A stretch of DNA of 64,000 nucleotides, from positions 62,001-126,000 of the forward strand of contig WNNJ02002989.1 in NCBI GenBank assembly GCA_012934845.2. Direction: 5' to 3'. Of the stretch, positions 20,123 through 30,700 are shown in pieces (the stretch's first letter is position 1; each line of letters begins with the position of its first letter). Below the pieces are notes generated by a model that was not told where the DNA came from, ran no database searches, and saw nothing but the letters and a program-made list of their open reading frames with translations. The translations under genes and the position numbers were made by a program. Source of the stretch: Pomphorhynchus laevis (Eukaryota > Acanthocephala > Palaeacanthocephala > Echinorhynchida > Pomphorhynchidae).

Positions 20123-23120
20123 GTATTGATTTTTCTATTTTGGACTCTGTGAATGGATATAGCTTTACATTGAAGTAGCATTAAAATAATATTGATGAAG
20201 TGTATACTATTTACAATATACGATTACGTTTCCATCACAATAGCACTATTTTTCGTTAAAAATTGTGTTAAAAAATAGTGTTTGAAATTCTTTCTCATCT
20301 ATAAGAAATGAAACGTTTTTATTGATAAAAATCAGTTTTTACTAGTAATTATAATCGAACAATAACTATTTGTTCCAGAAGCAATTTTCTCGTCATGTAA
20401 TATTTCCTTTTAAAGAATGAAAATTTTTCTTGTTTATAAACACATTAATTATAAGTGTTTAATTTAAATTATTTTTAATTAATTACTCTATATAATTAAC
20501 AAGGATTATTTGACAATTTTAATATATTAAAATTGTCAAATATATATGTATAATGTATAATAATAATATATAATATATATATTGACATAATATTTATGTC
20601 AATATTATATTAGCTAACTATTTTAATATATTTTTAGTTTCGTAGCTATTTTTAGTTTAATATTTTAAATTTAGATTTTATAGTTTGAAATTTTTTGATC
20701 TTTATTATTTCCAGTAAAACATTTTTTATAGTATCTACTTTCCATTCTAGTCATTAAAAAACAGGTATTTTAAAAGTCATTTTTTATTATTTTTTCTATT
20801 TTTATTATTAAACTAAAATTTAGACGGTACATATCGTGCAAAGTCAGTATGGCAAATGGAGCTGCGCCATTGCCCGAAACACCAGGATGCGGCAATAAGT
20901 GTGTTAGTATTTATGGAAGCGAATGGTGTGTAAATCATATCTATTAACATTGTTGCTATTAAATTTACTTTCTCAGGTTTATTTCCAATGACAGAGGACG
21001 CGAAGTATATTGAACGTGTTTTTGGTCAATGGACTCATCCTGTTAGAAAAGTCAAACGTATGCTATACTGGCTACCGAAATTTCGTTATGTTAATCCTTT
21101 ACGATACGATCCAATTAAACCTCATAAATTAAGTATTAGCGATCAACGATGGGTTGCATCTCATCCACAGCATATCACTAAGTTAATAGAATTAATGGAT
21201 TGCCTTAGACAAATTGCAATTGATTGCAATATTAGAATTCTTCCATATCCAAATAGCAATAGCTTTATAGTGTCTAGTCAAAATATACATCAGCGTACGC
21301 TACTAACATGGCCAGATGGAACTCTACGTAGTGGATTGACCTTACAAGGACCTTTTTACCATTATTATGCTCAAAAATCGTACCAATACTACGTACTTAA
21401 AGCTGAATCTAATCCTGAGTTATTAGCGAAAAAGAAAGTGTATGTCGAGTCGTGTGAAGAATTTACAAATCCTAACGGTAAGCTTTACCAAAGCACTGCT
21501 ACCTTCTCGTTTTTATATAAATAACAATATATTTAATGTTAAACTATTAAAATTGTGATTATAGTCCTTATTTGTTTTATAAATTTAGTTTGGTAACTTT
21601 AAAATTAGTTTAACTGTAGTTGCACCTAAAAAATAATATAGCATGATAATAATAATTTTTTAAAGAATTATTTATTTGTAATTTCTACATTTAGGTTCAC
21701 TTCAAATGGGCCTCAAACATATTTTTTAATTGTTCGATGTGATTGCTTTAAAGTAATAACTTCGTGTTCGATGTAATAATAATTTAAGATGATATATTAA
21801 TTAAAATAACTTAAATCTACATGATATTTTAAGTGAAATAACTTAAAGATCAATTATATGATTTATTAAAAATTTGAAAATACTCATTTAATTCATCAAT
21901 AATTGCGAGTGATTCCTTTATTGCCATATGAGTGTAAATATTTACTTATTAATATTACCGTAAATATGCAGTTACACACATATTTACATATGAGTTTAAA
22001 TGCTAAGAAATGCTAGAAAACGTACGATATGTGCAAATATTTTTATATTTAATTAAATCCTTAAATTCAATTTCGGTTTTATTGAATTTTAGAAATTGAA
22101 GTATTCCTAAAAAATATTAAATATTAAATAATTCCCCTTCCTCAGGAACAACAGAAATGTTACTCACCGTTGTTCCGGATTGAAAAATTGTAAATATTTC
22201 CTCAATTTATAAATGTTCAAAAGAAGTTTTATTTTCCAGATGCCGCATAAATTTTTAAAAAGCATTAAATTTCTAAATTGATGGGTTTTCTAAGATAATT
22301 TATTAATCTAAAATCTCCTACATAGCAATTGTGCCTATAAATAGCTTCATTTCAAAATATTATCATATTTTATAATGTAATTTCAATATTGTAAATTATG
22401 TTAAATGAAACAGAATCGAATTGTCATTAGTAATTAGTTATAAACTAATTTGTGATTAAATATTAAATTTTAAAAACTTTAGCATTACAAAAAAATATTT
22501 TCTGAATCGCTAATGCGACTGTTTGCTTGCAAATAAATACTTTGATTTGTTCAACGTTTCTTTAAGTTGAACGTCGATATTTAAGTTGAACAATATTTTA
22601 TATTGTTATATTTTATATTTTTAAAATATAACAATATTTTTTTCAATATTTTATATTTTTCTTATTTAAGTTGAACGATCAACTTAAATAAGTATCGACG
22701 TTTTTTTATATTAATTTACAATAGTTGCACCTTAAAAAATATTACAATTTTATTTACATCACGCTTACATTATATATATTATACGCTTCAAACTTATTTT
22801 TACTTATTAATAAACAACACACGGGATATTGATAATTTTACTTTCCTCTACTTTTAAAATCAGCTTCACGTATTACTTTTGCGGTTTTAGTGAGCCAATT
22901 ACGACATTGCCTCATGCCGCGAACGAATAAGAAAACACGTGAATTACCACAGTCAGCGTTAGTTCATGAACAACCTGACGGTATGATATGTGCACTAGTA
23001 ATGATATCTGATGATGAAGCAAATGATCCAAAGACCAAAAGGCAAATGATTACATATTGGCTGCGAAACAGTTCTCACTCCGGTATATCAAACGAGACAT
23101 GTGTAACACTTTTTAGTTAA
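19978..23120 (+). CDS. ECSIT: ECSIT-like protein (complex I assembly / Toll adaptor family), last four exons
   Basis: ECSIT is a mitochondrial complex I assembly factor, also described in Toll and BMP signalling. Exons 19978-20122, 20824-20925, 20977-21477 and 22891-23120 join in phase (0/1, 1/1, 1/1, 1/stop) to 978 nt, 325 residues plus stop. Family features appear in order: a helical repeat part (VVEFIYAALQWM, ALIKLFPD), KHQDAAISVLVFMEANGLFP, then RMLYWLPKFRYVNPL matching L.LWFPRF.NVNPF of ECSIT, LQGPFYHYYAQKSYQYYVL matching the GPFSLWLR...YYHIL segment, and a C-terminal GMICALVMI...TYWLRN matching GPVFA.CM....WI. The N-terminal exons (mitochondrial presequence) are not seen. An AATAAA lies at 23124, just after the stop. 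Confidence 0.85.
20824..20925 (+). CDS. ECSIT: ECSIT-like exon
   Basis: It reads GTYRAKSVWQMELRHCPKHQ, then DAAISVLVFMEAN plus one base, matching RNIIQR.F.HYPRQQ.CGIAVLEQME.HG. The frame is not the ATG-led one at 20851, which has no family match. A 51-bp intron follows. Confidence 0.83.
20977..21477 (+). CDS. ECSIT: ECSIT-like main exon
   Basis: It continues GLFPMTEDAKYIERVFGQW, then the LPKFRYVNPL core and LTLQGPFYHYY. The AACG/GTAAGC donor at 21477 is preferred over read-through to the TAA at 21522, because it joins the last exon in phase and restores the family C-terminus. Confidence 0.88.
21478..22890 (+). other. ECSIT-like intron
   Basis: 1.4 kb of AT-rich sequence. An inverted repeat at about 22566-22705 pairs TTAAGTTGAACGTCGATA-type arms around an A/T core. 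No ORF. Confidence 0.6.
22891..23120 (+). CDS. ECSIT: ECSIT-like last exon
   Basis: After GGTTTTAG it reads SQLRHCLMPRTNKKTRELPQ, then PDGMICALVMISDDE, MITYWLRNSS, ETCVTLFS and TAA at 23118-23120. The pattern (hydrophobic strand, W in a short helix, VxL/F at the end) matches the ECSIT C-terminus GPVFALCM....WI.GL......PVVFRL. Confidence 0.8.
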
Positions 23121-23137
23121 ACAAATAAAAATACTTT

Positions 23138-23863
23138 TTAATTGATAAAATTATTGCACCATTTTTTTAAAGAATCACAGGCCATACAGGCGTGAGGCCT
23201 TGTCATCGACACTGTCTTCATCAGCCATTCTTTAAAAACTTCTTCATTCTTTTCTAAAGCTAAAAACACGCCAAGTAAATATATTGCCTTATCAAACCCT
23301 CGTTCACATAGCTTTTCGCCGTACATGTAACCTATACCAGCCACACAGTTTACAGGTTTTTCGCCCATGGGCTCGGTTGTGAATTCATGCTGCTTATAAG
23401 AATTTCCACTTGATTGCCTTGCTCGTTTTGTCTGACACCTACAACAGAATCCTGAATGCACTATTTCCTGTGGGGATTGACTTCTTTCTAACTCGTATTC
23501 GTCCGAGAACCTGACCTTCCGCCTTTGTTCTAAAATTGCCGTCTTTCTAGCCATTGTTGGGGACATAGATCTGCTTCTCTTTTGGTTGATCTCTTTAATT
23601 CCTCTAGGCTGTTTCCTGGTCACAGCTCGAGATTGTTTTAATCTGCTGCGTGAGGATCTTCCTGTAGGCGATTTTGATCTACTGTTCAAATTACCGAGAG
23701 ATAACTTTCCATCCTTGCATATCGTTGAACAACTAGTAGTTGAGCAGCACGGTGAGTTGTTTCCAGAATGTCGACACTTTTGGTTTAATTTCGTTGATGC
23801 CTTTATTTCTCTACATGTTTCTGATTTCGTTCGTTTTCGCTGTCGTGCTTTTATTGGTGACAT
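23138..23863 (-). CDS. BAF-domain protein with long basic Arg/Ser-rich N-terminal extension
   Basis: BAF (BANF1) is an ~89-residue dimeric DNA-bridging protein that also binds LEM-domain proteins and lamin. The last ~85 of these 241 residues match it along its length: FTTEPMGEKPVNCVAGIG (family VAEPMGEKPV..LAGIG), a helix-hairpin-helix YGEKLCERGFDKAIYLLG, LALEKNEEVFKEWL, and a C-terminal ACDSLKKWCNNFI. The first ~155 residues are basic and rich in RS, SP and KR, with RSRSMSPT, SRSKSPTGRSSRSR and a CCRCQ cysteine cluster. No intron is seen. The start is ATG at 23861-23863; an in-frame stop lies about 60 bp upstream. The gene converges on ECSIT with 17 bp between stops. It could be a retroposed BAF copy fused to new sequence, or a spliced gene with an unseen 5' exon. 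Confidence 0.85.
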   Translation of the reverse strand: MSPIKARQRKRTKSETCREIKASTKLNQKCRHSGNNSPCCSTTSCSTICKDGKLSLGNLNSRSKSPTGRSSRSRLKQSRAVTRKQPRGIKEINQKRSRSMSPTMARKTAILEQRRKVRFSDEYELERSQSPQEIVHSGFCCRCQTKRARQSSGNSYKQHEFTTEPMGEKPVNCVAGIGYMYGEKLCERGFDKAIYLLGVFLALEKNEEVFKEWLMKTVSMTRPHACMACDSLKKWCNNFIN

Positions 23864-24613
23864 TAGTCTTCTCCGGCAGCGATTGAGTGTGTCAATTAAA
23901 TTTACAATCAATTTTATCGTTTACTCATTTTAAATTGAATATTTGTGGGTTTCCTTGGTTACGAGAAAATAAAGCTTCAGAAAATTTTTTTTTAATGACG
24001 TGTGTACCAGAATTAAAATTATTGCTAAACTATATACCGAAACAAAATAAAATCCATCATTTTGTGACAATATTTTGCAAACGTTCTTAATTCTGGGACG
24101 TAAGTATAAGGTAATGACTCACCTACTACTCACACATTTTTTCAAGAAATTAAATTTTACATACAATTTAATAATTTTCTATTAAATTTGATACAAAATT
24201 AGATTTAATGAATGGATAAAAACAACGGATATTATGAATAAAAAATAAAAATATCTGCATTAGAATAATAATCAAATTTCATAAGAGGAAATACGTCCTT
24301 AGCACGTATTTGACTCCGATGCTATGTTCAATCGAGGAATATAGCTGTTGAATCGAAACCTGATAACATAGCAGTTCATCCTCATGACCTCTAATCCTTA
24401 TTCGAAAACATTGTCTGTTATTTATTAGGAAATTCGTAACTAAATTTTATTTTAAATTTTAACTTTAAAATTTAGTTAAAAAAGTTGAACATTTAACGTG
24501 GGAAATGTTTAATCTTGATATAAGAAAGAAGACAGGATGAAAATATTATTTTATAAAAAGATATCCAATAAATCCCTTATTTAAAAATGGAAAAATACAA
24601 AAATGCACATTTT
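23864..24613. other. Interval between the BAF-domain gene and DLG
   Basis: It holds one MITE copy (24205-24455). The rest, including the presumed upstream region of the BAF-domain gene and the 3' side of DLG, shows nothing recognisable. Confidence 0.5.
24205..24455 (+). mobile_element. MITE copy 1
   Basis: Core TACGTCCTTAGCACGTATTT, GATGCTATGTT...AACATAGCAG and the right end TGTCTGTTATTTATTAG are shared with copies at 26508, 33588 and 36628. Inner segments can fold (GCTATGTT/AACATAGC). Confidence 0.75.
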
Positions 24614-24720
24614 CTAAATTGATTCTCCAGATGGTATCCATAAGAAACTACTGTTATTATTGATGATGATAGATTTTACATTTTCTAAAAGCTCTGCATA
24701 AGTATCTCCTTCAGCCACGC
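24614..24720 (-). CDS. dlg: DLG last exon: C-terminus
   Basis: It reads [19 protein letters not shown], then [12 protein letters not shown] and TAG at 24614-24616. It matches the family ending GDTLEDIY..VK.II...G..IWVPA.E.L. Acceptor is TTCTAG. Confidence 0.94.
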
Positions 24721-27700
24721 CTAGAAAATAAAAACAGCGTATCAGAAATTTGAGTATTAAATATAAAACTTTGCTAAAATTGACATTTGTTTAAAACAAC
24801 ATGAGATCTTTACGACTGTATTCATCGTTTAAAGCTATGTGTTTACTATTAACTGTAACTATTTCAATTTATCTAAAAATCCAATTTTGGGTTTTCAGAG
24901 CAAATTAATAGGATAGAAATAAATTGGCACAACGCCCAGATTGCATTATCTTGATATGTATGGTAGTTGCTGGTCAGTGTCGGGACGGGAAATAGAAGAA
25001 TGTGTTATTCCTTGTATTGTTTCTAAAGGGATGTGTGTACAACACATGGATGAAGACACAAGTCATCTCAACTTCACATCCTACCACATCAAATGTTCAA
25101 TGTGTAAGAATAGCAGCTGAACAACGAAAGAATATCAGCTATAATGTTATATGCAATATGTATACATACTTATATGTCAGCAGCTGGTCTGAATGTTTGG
25201 AATAAATCTAGATGTAACGTCACACAACCCACCATTGTGTACATCACGTAGATTACAATCTGTTCTCTCTAATTGTAATGCTGTATTCTTTGAGCTTTAT
25301 ATGCTCAGTAATGCATTAGCCACTTTAAATTAATCTTTTCAGCGAGTAAGCGATGTGATTGTATTACGACTTCATCACGGATAACCGAGTTTCAAATCTT
25401 ATATCAAAAACGCCACATTCGGATGGGCTTAGAATTGCCTGCATTTATGTGACTTAATTGAAAGTAAGAATATCAAGTGATAATTTAAGTGTTGCTTCAA
25501 GATTCAACTCTTTCTATTTCACTCTTATTTCATTGTTCCTATCTTTACAAGTAAAATACGCTTTATCATTTGTATGTGCGTCGATCAAGTTAAAAAATTT
25601 ATTTTAATAAAAAATACAACTTAAACATATGAATAGATAAAAACCCAACAAAATTAGAATTATTAGTTAATAATTCAAGTAAATCAACAAAATTAGAATA
25701 ATTTATAATTATACATCAACTATATATCATTGTATAATAATATTATAAATTATATAATATTATATTATATAATATAATATTATATTATATAATATTATTA
25801 TAATATTATAAATCAACAAAATATTAAAATATTAAATTTAAAATCATTAGATTTAAATTTCAATGGATGAATGACCTCCATTACTTTTTCTGATACATCG
25901 TCTGTTATTCATTCAATTCATATAAATTGACTTTTATTTAAAATTTCAATTTTTTATTTTAACTTGATATAAATTATATATTATATAGTGAGTATATTAT
26001 ATATTGTATAATATGTAATTATATAAATCAACAAAATATTAAAATATTAAATTTAAAATCATTAGATTTAAATTTCAATGGATGAATGACCTCCATTACT
26101 TTTTCTGATACATCGTCTGTTATTCATTCAATTCATATAAATTGACTTTTATTTAAAATTTCAATTTTTTATTTTAACTTGATATAAATTATATATTATA
26201 TAGTGAGTATATTATATATTGTATAATATGTAATTATATAAATCAACAAAATATTAAAATATTAAATTTAAAATCACTAGATTTAAATTTTAATGGATGA
26301 ATGACCTCGATTACTTATTCTGATACATCGTCTGTTATTTATTAAATTCATATAAATTGACTTTTATTTAAAATTTCAATTTTTTATTTTAACTTGATAT
26401 AACTTATATATTATATAGTGAGTATATTATATATTGTATAATATGTAATAATTATATTATAAATCAACAAAATATTAAAATTTAAAATTTAAAATCATTA
26501 GATTTAAATTTCAATGGATGAATGACCTCCTGAATTATTATTATGAATTATATTGTGTAATTAAAAAAACCAAATTTCATCATAGGAAATAAGTCATTAT
26601 CGCGTATTTGGCTCCGTTCCTATGTTGGCCAGTGAATAGGAGTCTAAAACTTGATTACATAGCAGTTTCTCCTGATGACCACTATTCCTTATTCTGATGC
26701 ATCGTCTGTTATTTATTAGTCAATTCATAAAATTGATTTTTATTATATCAAATATTAAGACACAACAACAAACTGATCGATAACAAAACGCAAACGAATG
26801 ATTTTTACGTATGCGCTTAAATAATATAAATGTTTAATTCTGTCGATAATTAATTCTCACTTAATTACTCCAAATCAACTGTGTCGTAATGAATATTTAT
26901 TCAAAATTGAGTAGCTTTAAGTTGTTTAATTTTAAATTTGATAATGTGAAAAATATACCTGAGAAATGCTTTCCTAGATCTCTTAAAAGTTTATTAGTTT
27001 TGTCCAAAAGCTTTTGAGCCTGTTCTGCGGAAGACCGCTTATTTAATTCGCTATACAATTAAATGAAAATAAAAATCAAGACAATGTGTCTTACAGAGCA
27101 TTTTCGATAGTTTTCGGTTTAGATAATATAGCTATAGGATATAAATCGGCAAACTGCAATCGGCGGATTGCATACTGGCTAACGTCCAGCACGCAGTGTT
27201 TATACTAAATACATATGTTAGTTTAATAGAATAACAATCAGAGATATAAACCTGTTCAGCAAGTTTTTTAACTGCAAGTATACTTGTACCATAAAGATTT
27301 CCGTTGTATTGGCCGGCTTCAATAAAAAGTCTATTCTGAATATCAATCTCCATTTGCTCTTTGCTTTGAGCAAAATGATACTCTTTGCCTTCAACTTCGC
27401 TTTCCCGTTTCGGACGAGTTGTATCTAACAAAGATATAGGATGAAAGGTCTATTAGACAATGAAACACGTTTACAAGAACAAATTTATATTAATTTTTTT
27501 TGACACATTTTAAATTTTTATAATTACATATAGGCCCGACGCGAAAGAATGACGAATGCCGTTTCGTCATCACTATGACTCATCAGTGCCAGATCCCTCC
27601 CACTACTGGATGCAGAGGAGGACAAGCATGTCCTCCTCTGCATCCAACAGTGGGAGTGATGACGAATGCCGTTTCGTCATAACTATGATTCATAAGTGTC

Positions 27701-30700
27701 AGATCCCTCCCACTACTGGATGCAGAAGAGGACAAACATGCCCTTCTTGTTATTATGCCATGTCCTCCTCCTTATTACATATAAGCCCGATAAGCATGTC
27801 GGGCTTATATGTAATTACAAAAATTTAAGCGGAATGGTATCATTTGAGAAAAATTTAAAAATTTTGTTAAAAAAATTACCAACCGCAGTATACTAATTGT
27901 ACTATAATAATATCCGTATAGTTTGTACAAAATATGATATCCGGTAAAAAGGGATTTCATAAGTAAAACTAACTAATCCCGCTTTTGGTCAGATGGTATA
28001 TACTCTAGAATCAGACAACAAATTCCTTTTAGTAAACGTTAACTTACATATTAAAATCATTTTTATTATCAAAGAAAACTATTTTATTTGAACCTTTTTA
28101 TAAAAACTATTTTATATTCTTATAGAAGAATATTTTTTGATAAACAAGGACATTTCTATTGAAAATCGTTTAGTTGACTAATGCAGAAATTTTAAAAGCA
28201 CAAAAAATTTCATAAAGTAATATTTTTAGAATTCATTTCAGCGGTGATCACAATTTCTTAACAAGAAAACCAAAAGTAACACAATCAGTGATTAACACAT
28301 TGTCAATCACTGATTCTGGTGTGGGGGTCGTATAGGCAGTGTACAAACCAAAACTACTTCAGACATCGCAATCCTGGGCGACAGACCAGAGTTCTCTTTC
28401 AGAGAGTCAAAGGCGGTCTTCGTCCAGTTTCGAGATTTGATCTCTCCACCGGTATCGAGGTCTACCTCGATGTCTCTTTCCAGAGAGTCTGGCCCGGAAA
28501 ACCCTCCGAGGAAGGCGATCACTAGACATCCTCAAAACGTGTCCTAGCCACCTCAGCTGACTTTCTTCGATGAAGAGAAGCAGCGACTTTACTCCGAGTC
28601 CATCTAGAATCACAGAATTCCTAACCTTATCTCGAAGGCTAAGACCGGCTACACCGCGAAGTAACCTCATTTCGGTCGCCTGTAGATCATATCCTTTCGG
28701 TTATAACCAAAAGCATATGACCATAAGTTAAGATTGGAACAAAGATCGCGATAAACCGAAAGCTTCACCTGAAGACTCAACTTCGGCTTCACCACGACAG
28801 ACTTGTACTCAGAACGCATTGCTGCGTTATCTAAACAGATCCGCTTCTAAATCGTCCTAATGTTCCTGTCGTCACTCGAGAAGACTATCCGAGATACTTG
28901 AAGTTTCCCATATTAGGAAGAACATTTTTCCTAATCAGGTTGACATTGACACCTGAATCCGAGACGAACGCATAGAAACAGTCTTGGAGATACTAACCAA
29001 CATTTCTGATGCTTGGCATTCCATCGTAAATTGATCTAGTAGGCATTGTAAGTTCTTAGGACAAGAAGCCAACAAGACAACATCATATGCAAAATGCAGA
29101 GATGATATCCTGATGGAACCGAACTGAAGACCGACATCCGACAGAGCAGCCCGTTTCGTAATTTTGTTCATGTAAACAAGGAACAAAAGTGGAGACAAAG
29201 GACAACCCTGAAGAAGCTTAACGGCACTGGAAATGATTAGGACTTCCTACATAGAGCACGAACACAACTTATACTTTATTCATGCAGAAAAGCTACATCT
29301 ACCTAAAGATAGTGTGGTACTCCATACTCCCTTAGTACTTCCAACAAACTCACTGACGGAACTTGGTTGAACGCCTTCTCCAAATCTACAAAGCACAGGT
29401 ATACCGGTTAAGCGAACTCCCAAGACCGTTCGAGGATATTTGAGAGAGTAAAGAGCTGATCCGTAGTACCACGACCTGGACGAAAGCTGCATAGTTCCTC
29501 TTGCAACTAATACTCAACTATAGGCAGTATCCTTAACTCAAGAATCAAAGCAAATAACTTACTAGTTTGACTAAGAAGAGTGATGCCCCGATAATTGGAA
29601 CACACTCTTCAGTCATCTTTTAAAAGATCGGTACCACTACCCCAGTTCGCCACCCACTACGAACTTTGCCCGACTTCAATGCAACATTAAAGATCCGTGT
29701 TAGCCACTTCATGTCTACAACGTCGATAGCGTTTAAAGCTTTGGATCGAATCTCATCTACTCCAGAAGACTTGCTATTACAAAGTTTTAAACAACAGCAA
29801 TGACCTCTTCCAAAGAGGTTGCTCTACCGTTGGTTCTAAAAGCTTTATTTCAACAAGAGAAGGCATATCCACAGGATTAAGCAGAGTCCTAAAATGCTCT
29901 TTCCAACAACCAAGTATTGCTTTAATGTGAGTCAGCATAAATCTTCTCTTGTCATAGACAGTTTGATAAGTTTTCTGCTTTTCAACATGCAGGTTCTTGA
30001 TCGCTCTCCAGAGCATCTTCAAAGCTGAACTATAATCAAGTTCGAATAAATCTCCAAATTTCTAAGCCATCTTCTTCGCCTCGGTAACTGCTTGGCTGAA
30101 ACTATATTTGCCATTTACAGCTTCCTCCCCGAATTAGCCAGTAAAACGTTCTTGGACATAAACATCTGCTAGAAGCTCCCAGTACACCCTCACACAACGT
30201 TTGGGTTTACCAAGCTTGCTAGCATCCGATCCTGTCATCAAAGTTTACTAACTACAAGGGAGTGATCGGTTGACAGATCACCCCTATCTTCACCTGCCGT
30301 TCCAGTATCATCTGTCCTCATGTCCTTGCCCAACAAAACCTCACCTGCCGATCCCCTGCCTACTCACATATTAAAATCTATATGCTCATCGATATCCCCA
30401 TTTCTCACAACCTTGTTTAACTCGTCCATCCGCAGTCGTATTTTCCCTTAACACTGGAAACCCGCAATCGTTCGTACCCTCTTTAAGAAACAATCGCACG
30501 ACCCCTCCCTTCCTTCTAGCTATCGCCCAATTTCACTACTCCCTACTCTTTCTAAGCTCTTATAACGCCTCATCTTAATACAGATCAACGCTTATCTCTC
30601 CTCATCCAATCTGTACCCTCCTTTCCAATCCGATTTCCGCTCTAATCACTCCACAGAAATCGTATGCATAAAAGTGTACAACGACTTACTCACTTCTCGA

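Noticed and set aside
20851-20925. ATG at 20851 as the start of a new gene (MANGAAPLPET frame)
   Set aside because: Another frame of the same segment matches ECSIT (KHQDAAISVLVFMEANG) and splices in phase on both sides; the ATG frame has no family match.
21478-21524. TAA at 21522 as the true end of the ECSIT-like protein
   Set aside because: An AACG/GTAAGC donor just before it joins the 22891 exon in phase and restores the conserved C-terminus.
23864-23911. 16 extra N-terminal residues of the BAF-domain protein
   Set aside because: They depend on a TTG start; the first ATG is at 23861-23863. A spliced upstream exon cannot be excluded.
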